64,000 bases of DNA from the NCBI GenBank assembly GCA_002633005.1, contig NMRA01000632.1, forward strand, positions 145,877 to 209,876, given 5' to 3'. Each line of letters opens with the position of its first letter. Within the stretch, counting starts at the first letter, position 1. The position numbers and the translations under genes were made by a program. Positions 58,001 to 64,000 of the stretch are shown one piece after another. The stretch comes from Phoronis australis (Eukaryota > Phoronida > Phoronidae). The notes beneath the pieces were generated by a model. That model did no database searches, had not been told where the DNA came from, and saw nothing but the letters and a program-made list of their open reading frames with translations.

Positions 58001-59320
58001 GGTGGAAGACGGCCATCTTGTTCAGCAACTAAAAGTGGTTCATTCGACTAGGGTTCTTCTGACAGGCCTAACGCCAAATACGGCATACACGGCGTCCGTG
58101 AGCGTGCAGAATCCGGCAGGAGTGGGGCCTGTCTCAAAGGAAATAGTATTCGTCACTGAGATTGATCGTAAGTCTAACTTCATCATACGTGTTATAATGC
58201 TATAACATTCCACCGATACCTTGAGAGATCGATATGGACAACAAATTTGCTCAGTGGATAGTGTAATTGCTTTGCAAATGACAACGTCATAAAAATCAAT
58301 TAAAATAGGCCAGAACACATTTAAAATTCCCTCTCGTGTTTTCAAGGTCTAGGTGAAGTCAAAGATATCAGGGCTGAAGCGAAGAGTTCCAAAGAAATCC
58401 AAGTCAACTGGGCCCAGCCGGATGTGACCAACGGACCGCTGAACCATTACGAAGTCACTGTACAAATCTTGTGTGTCAGTTGGTAAGGGTTAGGAGATTT
58501 TTTCTTCATTTCCGTCATCATAAATCTCAGCGGAAGGTTTTGGCATCGCGCTCACCAGTTTGTTTTAGGTGGTGACTATTGAGAGCAAAACTCGGAAATA
58601 TGACTTTCAACGTACAAGTGGGCTGGTCATTTTGTTCATGCACAGCCAGAAATAAAAATAAACTTGAAATACAAAATTACTTTCAATTTAATATGTTCGT
58701 TTTGAAAAACGACGACTTGAAAATCATTACTTGGAGTGCGTTAAGTACGTTTTATGAAGTTTCTTACTTAATGAAGGTGGCAGGAGTAGCCAATAAGTTT
58801 AGCAAAGTGAATTTTTTGTATTGCTCAACTTTTTAGAAACTTCGCGGAAATATTTTCCCCACTTTTCAAGACAACAGCTACTGAGTACCACAAAGTTCGC
58901 GTCGATGAGCAACATAACACAATCATTTATGTTGAGTTCCAAAATATCAAACAGAATTTGAAGTGTCATACCGCAACTTATGAGGTCAAGTGCGGGTTCT
59001 GGTCAACCGGATATTTAGAATTAATACATTGTTCGACCAGAATGGTTTCGAACAGAACATCATAGTTGCGTGTGGCACTAGATTAACTTAGCGAAGGATT
59101 TCTTTGTTTGGTGATTGGAGTTGAAATGCTGGTTTTTCGTTCATCATTTACTAGGTGCGAATGTTTCGATGACGGCGAATCTGTAACCACGTCCACGGAA
59201 GCAACGGGGATACTATTAGGAGGACTGAAACGCAACACGAAGTATAGACTTACGGTCATCGCCACCAACGACGCTGGGAAAGGACCTGCTCGTTATGTTG
59301 AGCACTGGACCGCTCCATGA
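39980..59320 (+). CDS. Secreted Tie-receptor-like protein: Ig2-EGF3-Ig-FN3x5, no TM or kinase (16 exons)
   Basis: Exons: 39980-40037, 42248-42387, 46648-46816, 49261-49515, 49852-49983, 50646-50810, 52235-52381, 53307-53597, 53906-54196, 54939-55046, 55776-55873, 56290-56521, 56907-57209, 57871-58167, 58347-58482, 59155-59320. They sum to 2988 nt (995 residues) with no phase conflict. Domains: signal peptide 1-20, Ig1 about 20-122, Ig2 122-207, three EGF modules 207-355, Ig3 355-452, five FN3 modules 452-995. Ig-Ig-EGFx3-Ig-FN3 is the ectodomain order of Tie1/Tie2. Vertebrate Ties have three FN3 modules, then a membrane segment and tyrosine kinase; here the last FN3 ends at HWTAP-stop and poly(A) signals follow. 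Several N-glycosylation sequons are present (NTT, NST, NLT, NVS, NIT). It is likely an extracellular soluble ligand-binder; the function and ligand are unknown. Confidence 0.85.
40038..42247. other. Tie-like intron 1
   Basis: About 2.2 kb between the signal-peptide exon and Ig1. No coding segment or recognised repeat is seen; first-intron regulatory elements are possible but not visible as motifs. Confidence 0.5.
42248..42387 (+). CDS. Tie-like exon 2: Ig1, first half
   Basis: Acceptor CGTTTGCAG, donor GTGAGC, phase 1 to 0. It encodes [20 protein letters not shown] followed by [20 protein letters not shown]. The Cys in ICYS is the likely first Ig cysteine, and NTT is a glycosylation sequon. 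Confidence 0.75.
45373..45657. repeat. Foldback palindrome with ~105-bp arms
   Basis: CCTTCTCACTTGAAATGAGC... through ...AATTTGTGGT is inverted after an AT-rich spacer, with one small insertion (TTTAAGTCCTTT) in the right arm. Confidence 0.85.
45588..46173 (+). repeat. Exact 243-bp direct duplication flanking an ambiguous base
   Basis: 45588-45830 and 45931-46173 are identical as far as can be read. The first copy ends directly at the unresolved base n (45831). The right palindrome arm is included in the duplicated part. Confidence 0.9.
46648..46816 (+). CDS. Tie-like exon 3: Ig1, second half
   Basis: Acceptor CTCTTTCAG, donor GTAGGT, phase 0 to 1. It encodes [25 protein letters not shown] provides the second Ig cysteine. 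An intron of about 4.3 kb separates it from the first half and contains foldback and duplicated repeats. Confidence 0.75.
47868..47980. mobile_element. MITE family A-related fragment
   Basis: Contains GTAGACGCTAGAATCTCGCT and TAATGCATGGCCATACCTCG CGAAGTCTCGCG, related to 3115-3240 and 60030-60135. Confidence 0.5.
49085..49235 (+). repeat. Interspersed repeat family I copy 2
   Basis: Inverted counterpart of 24485-24625. It ends about 25 bp upstream of the Tie-like Ig2 exon, so it probably lies next to or within the branch-point region of that intron. Confidence 0.75.
49261..49515 (+). CDS. Tie-like exon 4: Ig2 without canonical cysteines
   Basis: Acceptor GCTCTTTCAG, donor GTAAGT, phase 1 to 1. 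It shows Ig landmarks [19 protein letters not shown] and [12 protein letters not shown]. The two positions normally holding the disulphide cysteines are threonine and valine (VTLET, YQV), so the bond is missing. Confidence 0.85.
49852..49983 (+). CDS. Tie-like exon 5: EGF module 1
   Basis: Acceptor TTTGTTACAG, donor GTATGA, phase 1 to 1. It encodes [20 protein letters not shown] and [20 protein letters not shown] plus C, the laminin/Tie-type EGF pattern with eight cysteines. Confidence 0.9.
50646..50810 (+). CDS. Tie-like exon 6: EGF module 2
   Basis: Acceptor ATTTCCAG, donor GTAAGC, phase 1 to 1. It encodes [20 protein letters not shown] and, after an Arg/Asn-rich loop, [15 protein letters not shown]. 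The loop between the third and fourth cysteines is longer than in the other two modules. Confidence 0.88.
51194..51334 (+). mobile_element. MITE family A copy 4 in Tie-like intron
   Basis: Ends CGTTCAGTAGACGCTAGGAC and CCTAGCGTTACTGAACG. The core is closely similar to copy 2, including the doubled CTAGGACCTA near the left end. Confidence 0.8.
52235..52381 (+). CDS. Tie-like exon 7: EGF module 3
   Basis: Acceptor TATTTCCAG, donor GTGCGT, phase 1 to 1. It encodes [20 protein letters not shown] and [18 protein letters not shown]. The WTGTSC ending is the standard EGF finish. Confidence 0.9.
53307..53597 (+). CDS. Tie-like exon 8: Ig3
   Basis: Acceptor TATTTCCAG, donor GTAAGT, phase 1 to 1. It encodes [20 protein letters not shown] and [20 protein letters not shown], with the paired Ig cysteines in FFVC and YEC and sequons NRT and NLT. 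Confidence 0.9.
53906..54196 (+). CDS. Tie-like exon 9: FN3 module 1, first part
   Basis: Acceptor TGTTCACCAG, donor GTAGTG, phase 1 to 1. It encodes [20 protein letters not shown] and [20 protein letters not shown], the FN3 B- and C-strand motifs with the conserved tryptophan. Confidence 0.88.
54939..55046 (+). CDS. Tie-like exon 10: FN3 module 1, second part
   Basis: Acceptor GTACTTTTAG, donor GTAGGT, phase 1 to 1. It encodes [20 protein letters not shown] and [10 protein letters not shown], the FN3 F- and G-strand motif L-P-x-T-x-Y. Confidence 0.85.
55776..55873 (+). CDS. Tie-like exon 11: FN3 module 2, first part
   Basis: Acceptor TTGATTTCAG, donor GTAAAA, phase 1 to 0. It encodes [20 protein letters not shown] and SYNLKITWQ, an FN3 B-strand with its tryptophan. 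Confidence 0.8.
56103..56242. mobile_element. Foldback MITE family B copy 2 in Tie-like intron
   Basis: Second copy of the family at 5891-6032, with the same GGCGGCGCAGCACTGAAAAA start, internal GGTGCACCGCCTATA junction and GCGCCGCCC end. Confidence 0.8.
56290..56521 (+). CDS. Tie-like exon 12: FN3 module 2, second part
   Basis: Acceptor TATTCCCCAG, donor GTATAA, phase 0 to 1. It encodes [20 protein letters not shown] and [22 protein letters not shown]3 C- to G-strand motifs. A copy of a foldback MITE ends 48 bp upstream. Confidence 0.82.
56907..57209 (+). CDS. Tie-like exon 13: FN3 module 3
   Basis: Acceptor TAACTTCAG, donor GTGAGT, phase 1 to 1. It encodes [20 protein letters not shown] and [20 protein letters not shown], a complete single-exon FN3 module ending VETSTAPA. 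Confidence 0.9.
57517..57740. repeat. Interspersed repeat, copy 2
   Basis: Divergent copy of the 10510-10760 family in the Tie-like intron before FN3 module 4; it ends ATCGCGAGTGTCTTGCGTCT. Confidence 0.55.
57871..58167 (+). CDS. Tie-like exon 14: FN3 module 4
   Basis: Acceptor CGCATTTCAG, donor GTAAGT, phase 1 to 1. It encodes [20 protein letters not shown] and [20 protein letters not shown], a complete FN3 module ending VFVTEID. Confidence 0.9.
58347..58482 (+). CDS. Tie-like exon 15: FN3 module 5, first part
   Basis: Acceptor GTTTTCAAG, donor GTAAGG, phase 1 to 2. It encodes [20 protein letters not shown] and [12 protein letters not shown], an FN3 A-C strand set. Confidence 0.85.
59155..59320 (+). 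CDS. Tie-like exon 16: FN3 module 5, end and stop
   Basis: Acceptor ATTTACTAG, phase 2. It encodes [20 protein letters not shown] and [16 protein letters not shown], then TGA at 59318-59320. There is no hydrophobic segment and no GT donor at the usual place after TAP, so this is read as the true 3' end of the coding region. Confidence 0.85.
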
Positions 59321-59560
59321 AGGACTACCGGAAATGTTCCGTTAGTGGAATGATGCTCAGAGCGAATATTAGACAACGGCCTCGAATGAAGGATTACGTT
59401 GATTTCTATGTGACACAGGCAAATGAAATTTGTGCATTTTATCGTTACAATTATTGTATCTAAAAGTGATATCAACGACAATAAATATTACATTTTGTAA
59501 ACAGAACCAAGTGTTTTTGCACTTTAAAATAAAGTTTAAGCAGGAAGAGAGTGGTTATCT
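59321..59560 (+). promoter_or_regulatory. Tie-like 3' UTR with poly(A) signals
   Basis: AATAAA occurs at 59480-59485 and again at 59528-59533, 160-215 bases after the stop. This supports transcript termination here rather than continuation to downstream membrane and kinase exons. Confidence 0.6.
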
Positions 59561-60029
59561 CTTCCTGGTTTAAGTTAAAACTTTTGGAAAATGGTCAACG
59601 TCGACCATTAGCCTTCACATAATTTGAAAAGTGGGAAAAAATGGCGAATCGTCATCTATCGGAAATTCAGAACATCAAATTTCTTCATCTTTTTACAATG
59701 AGTCCGGGAGAACCACGCAAAAAACACTCAAGATGAAAGCAATTTTTAGGTTGAAATTCGTATTAGCCTGAATAACATTTTGGCACATTCCGGTGTCAAG
59801 TGTTTAACTATGACTTGTGCGTTTATAACATGCGATCACCGGGGGGAACACTTCTTATTTTATTTTTTTTTTTTTGGTTTTTATTTGCTTAAGCTTTTCT
59901 GGGGGAGATTTGGGTAGCTTATACGTCTAAAATAAAAAATCTGTCCAAGGAAGGCTATCTGAGTCTTTCAATGTGTATTTTGCATCGTCTGTGTACATCT
60001 TGACCGACAATATCAGGAATGCGTTCCAC

Positions 60030-60135
60030 AGACCTAAGGCACTCGTGAGAAAAGCTAACGTAATCACGTGCTTCGATCGCAATGCATGGCGATATCTCGC
60101 AAAGTCTGGCACGATCTTCCGTTCTCGCGTCCTGC
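60030..60135. mobile_element. MITE family A-related fragment
   Basis: Contains AATCACGTGCTTCGATCGCA and ATGGCGATATCTCGCAAAGT; third copy of this related group. Confidence 0.5.
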
Positions 60136-60573
60136 ATTAAGGTTATCTCAAACCTTATTCACAAAAATGGCCATTTTAACAATATTTCACATGTCTAGAA
60201 AAATACCTTATCTTCATTCTCGGGGAACTTCAAATGAAGAATATATGCTGCGAAGCGAGAAAAAGAAGATTTAACATAACCACCTTGGAACCGCACGACC
60301 GCGTGGATATTTGTTTACTACTTATCCGAGGTCAAAGGTTAAAGGCTTTCAATCAAATCGAATCTCCCCCCAGGTACAGAACAGCTTCGAATACCATCAG
60401 TCTTTCATTCACAAAATCGTTATAACATTGAGTCAACGAGGTGTACTTATGGTAGAATGGTGCCGGGGAAAACAAAGACAACACTACGTAGTTTTGATCC
60501 TATAAGTGAGTTGTGCGTCTACATGTATACAACCATTGGCGATGAGCACGAATGCCACGTTCTCCTCACACCT

Positions 60574-60790
60574 CCATGCGAGCACCCAGCCTTTAGTATG
60601 GAGGGACTCGAATTTCTGGCGATATGGACCTTTTGCTGACAAAAAAGCGGGAGGACTAAAAAACGGGGTACTACCTTCACTGTGCGTCTGCGCCGTTCTA
60701 ATGGACTTTTGTCGGACTTTAAGTCTCTCTGGGGGGACCTTTTTGCCCACTCCGTTAAATGCCCCCACCCCCCCGAGTGCGCACATGCAC
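60574..60790. mobile_element. MITE family E copy 3
   Basis: Begins CATGCGAGCACCCAGCCTTT and a GGGACTCGAATTTCTGGCGA segment; ends near CCCCCCGAGTGCGCACATGC. Confidence 0.6.
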
Positions 60791-62676
60791 CTCTGCGGTC
60801 ATGAACACATCGAGTTGTGAAAAGAGATAAATCCTCACCCTAATTCCTTCATTCAATTAATAAATTGACATTTCAATGTTTCGATCTCATGTTAACGACA
60901 TGCTTTAGCCACCGATTCGATTTGTGTTATTTATTTCTTACTTGGTTTCGTATTAGTCTCCCAACACGTACAACAATGAACTGTGACCTTTTTATATAAA
61001 AGTAGAAGACAAAGTCGCAAACAACAGAAAGAGTTAGATGGGAACGGTACGTTTTAATGATAATTAAGTTAATTACGCACTGCAAAATCAGTTGACATTG
61101 CGAGTGAATGTTGAAATAGCGAACATAGGCTTGTATAGGTTATGTGTACCGAAAACAAGTTTTCATCAAATAATCAACCGAAGACTTTATTTGCCCCAGT
61201 TTAATCGGCTTTTTCTCGACTTCGGCAAATCGACTTTATTTGAAATTAGGAACACGAGTTCTCGAAAACGGCTCGGTGGATTTCGCTGAAACTTTCCAAA
61301 TATAATATTTAGTCATCAGTCTCAAAAACGTGTTAGGATTTTTAATATAAAGGTCTATTTTTTGCGTAATGTAACAAAGACGAATACGACTTCCGTTTTT
61401 TACAAAGATACCTTACGTTTTGCGAGTTGATTTGTCATAGAAACCAAACGAAAAGACTAATCGAAAATTCCTAACAGCGTTTTTGAGATAAATGGTGAAG
61501 TTTTCATTAAAAAAGTTTCATTAAAATTGACCGAGGGGTTATTCTGCTATGAATGTACCTTTCGTAAAAAAAAAAATTTGACTTAAAAAAGGTTTTTACT
61601 TAAAAATAATAATGGTACATTAATACAAAAAGCATTTTCGTATTTCCTAGTTGGTTTTTATTTCAGAAAATATATACTTTTACTAGTTGGCAAAGCTTAG
61701 TTTTTTATATACGAGTTAGAATAGAGGCCACTTAATAAGGCTGGAGATAACCTTAACCCAATGAATGTAGACTTATGAGCAATTTTTAAATCCACAAATA
61801 AACTTATCTTGTAAATCATCTCATAAAGTACAGTTTGTAATAAAATGGAATTCGTCCTCTGTTGCATCTATCAGTTTCAGTGTATTAATTATCTCTGTAA
61901 GTCAAACTCGCTAAACAATTCTGTTTAATATACGTATTCTGATTGGTGAAATACAAACATGGACTGACCTTGCACTGAAAACACTGGCTGATATTCGAAT
62001 TAAATACTGAAACAGTTCAAAGAAAGTCAGGATGTACTGATATTATAAATCTAAAATTAAATAAGGAATCAAATATGTAATATGGGCCTGTAAGTTGTTC
62101 TTTTGGATAAAAATGGAATTTTGAAGCATAGGCAATGTGTGAATTGCTATGAATTACATAACAAAATAATATTAACAAGAAAAAGCGCCTGTAAGTGGAG
62201 AACCCACCTGATCTGGTAATAACAGGCAAGAAACTTCAATGTAATATCCCCAGTTTGGGACGCAATATGGTAGACAAAGAAATCTATTTTATTAAATTTC
62301 TCAGTAAAACGAAGTTTTCAGGACATTTCAATAAAAGCGATAAGCAGTTTTTAAATTGTTTTTTTTTGTGCCGTTCGATCCACAACATCGAAAATAGCAA
62401 CTTGTGTATTGCGTATCCATTTTTGTATAGCGGTAAAATTTTCCCATCAGGATCGGGTGTGTGGCGTTCAATTTGGGCAAAACTATGAGTGGCGGGGCCA
62501 AAAAGCAGCTAAGCAGGCCGCTAATTCTTTGCACTCAGGGGAAACAGTGTCAAAGCGACCTCTACATTTTGCGTAATAAATGCAAGCATGTATTAGCGTG
62601 TCGCCTTTACTTTGTTCCGCTGACAATATGAGGCCTTTCCACCAGTCCAGTACTAATCTGTGTTTTTCTTTTTCAG

Positions 62677-62769
62677 TGGTATCATGAATATGTCCCGCCT
62701 GTTAGCATTACTCCGTGGAGGAAACACAGGGACATTCTAGAAGTATTGGAGACCTGTACAGAGGAGTAG
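62677..62769 (+). CDS. Possible terminal exon of an unidentified gene
   Basis: A strong acceptor (TGTTTTTCTTTTTCAG) precedes an open segment encoding WYHEYVPPVSITPWRKHRDI then LEVLETCTEE and TAG. No upstream partner exon was found in 59500-62600 and the family is not recognised. Confidence 0.3.
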   Translation, partial: WYHEYVPPVSITPWRKHRDILEVLETCTEE

Positions 62770-62974
62770 CCTATATGAACGAAGCGGCAAATGTTTTAAA
62801 GGAGCAAGTGGAATAGGAGGAAGTTCCAATGTCATTCCATGGTTCTTGGGCAACGAGAAGTACACATGGTTTCGTCACCGCAAATGCAACAATTTAATTT
62901 TGTTTTCTTAACCACATTTATAAATTTGCAAAACAAAATGCAGTGAACATCATTGCAGGGTCAATGTTTTGACA

Positions 62975-63035
62975 ACTGATTGCCTTCTAGTCTCCAGTCC
63001 CAATCTAAATGATCCAGGTCATTTGTTCAACCTTC
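62975..63035 (-). pseudogene. Second, more decayed copy of the 63122-63280 fragment
   Basis: The minus strand shows NDLDHLDWDWRLEGNQ, parallel to NDLDPFDWYWRLEDNQ about 220 bp away. Stops interrupt both sides. Confidence 0.45.
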
Positions 63036-63121
63036 GTCAGTGTCCTCAAGTTCCTCAGAAACTTGATTTAGCGGATTGTCACAATATGTCGCTAGGCACA
63101 ATGTAACTGCAACTGAGCGTA

Positions 63122-63280
63122 CTAGGAGCTGAGGTACAGTTGCAGTGCATCATCTACAGGAATGTCCGGTGCAGAATTCATGGCAGTTATGATGGCTACG
63201 AATTGATTGTCTTCTAGTCTCCAGTACCAGTCAAAAGGATCCAGGTCATTTGCCATCTCCATCCAAACAAGGACCTGGTA
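63122..63280 (-). mobile_element. Fragment of a mobile-element-associated domain
   Basis: The minus strand reads YQVLVWMEMANDLDPFDWYW then RLEDNQFVAIITAMNSAPDI and a stop. From memory, this YQ-x-x-VW...GW/WYW...APE/D-x-LL segment occurs in many transposon-linked uncharacterised proteins of marine invertebrates. The frame shifts upstream of YQV, so it is decayed. Confidence 0.45.
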
Positions 63281-64000
63281 GTAAACTCAAGACAATGAAG
63301 CCTGGTAAACACGTGCTCTCTCCACCAAACATTACGACCATCGCTTGGCTGATAAGTTTCTTTATCTCTGAGGGGCTCACAACTTCTGTCTGGTGGTGAG
63401 TGTGTCTGCGCAGGACTGGAGGACTTGATCATCTTTCACGAGTTTCTGAGAGACCGATTTATTTCCGACGCCATATACACAAGACGTTGAGTCGCAACCT
63501 GTGAAGGAGCTGCAGGAATAGTAGCTAGGTACACATCTTAATCCTGAGCACAGACTTCATCCAATTTATGTTGTAAACTTTCAAATTGGTTTTTGAATGT
63601 TTGTCTCATCTGAAAAATAGTGATTTCAACCACACATTAATGGAGGATAAGCATCAACAGGTCAGTGTCCTCGCCGATTACTGTAGTGGAATGTCTATTC
63701 TACTGTTTACTACTGTCTTTGCAATGTCCACACTGTTATGTTCCTGGTTTTCATTAAACTTGCAGAGCCCAAAACACAACCTTATATGGCACTGGTAGCT
63801 AGAATCATAGATTGTGTAAGACTACAAAACAATTCTCTGAAATCTGATTATGACTCATGAGCATATGATCTTTAGTTCTGACAAACAAGTTTTCAGTTGA
63901 GAGTTAGACAGCATAGTGAATAGATGTATCTTGTAGATCTCTAGAATAAACCCACGTAAAACCGTAACACAGAGTTGTGTTTGAAAGAGGTTTTCATACA

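Larger units (their letters stand above)
59561..62660. other. Region downstream of Tie-like gene
   Basis: AT-rich, with two MITE copies. No tyrosine-kinase motif (glycine loop, HRDLAARN, DFG) and no membrane-segment exon were found on the plus strand. Confidence 0.5.

Noticed and set aside
59321-64000. Tyrosine-kinase exons completing the Tie-like receptor
   Set aside because: I looked for membrane helix, glycine loop, HRDLAARN and DFG motifs on the plus strand and found none in this window.

Overview
The window is animal nuclear DNA. Genes are split into short exons with GT-AG introns, spacers are long and AT-leaning, and short inverted-repeat transposons (MITEs), tRNA-derived SINEs and microsatellites are abundant. 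Three plus-strand protein genes can be reconstructed exon by exon with continuous reading phase. A Tie-receptor-like ectodomain beside SCYL2 and MRPL13 orthologues suggests an invertebrate, possibly a non-vertebrate deuterostome such as a hemichordate, echinoderm or amphioxus. That assignment is inference. No bacterial, organellar or viral genome organisation is seen.

Layout. 1-7100: no confident exon; holds a (GCT)22 tract, a 34-bp duplication and several MITEs. The N-terminal exons of the first gene must lie here unrecognised or left of the window. 7101-23532: sixteen exons of a SCY1-like pseudokinase of the SCYL2 type (trafficking scaffold), from the HGN/GLGF part of the kinase fold through the HEAT-like region to a short serine/arginine-rich tail. 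23533-28500: repeats, a possible cysteine-rich minus-strand exon, a LINE remnant and an unexplained 213-codon ORF. 28503-35209: six exons of mitochondrial ribosomal protein MRPL13, with a ~1.07-kb inverted-repeat transposon in intron 1. 35210-39979: repeat-rich spacer. 39980-59320: sixteen exons of a predicted 995-residue secreted protein with the Tie (angiopoietin receptor) order signal-Ig-Ig-EGFx3-Ig-FN3, but with five FN3 modules, no transmembrane segment and no kinase. 59321-64000: 3' UTR, repeats, one possible terminal exon and fragments of a mobile-element-associated domain.

The three genes share no obvious pathway: one is vesicle trafficking, one mitochondrial translation, one extracellular. 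The most notable item is the kinase-less Tie-like protein. Its stop codon sits where an exon encoding another FN3 or membrane segment would normally be joined, and poly(A) signals follow, so it reads as a complete soluble receptor-like molecule rather than a cut-off gene. Also notable are several MITE families present in multiple copies here, two tRNA-derived SINE copies differing in the anticodon arm, and an exact 243-bp duplication touching an ambiguous base that probably marks an assembly fault.
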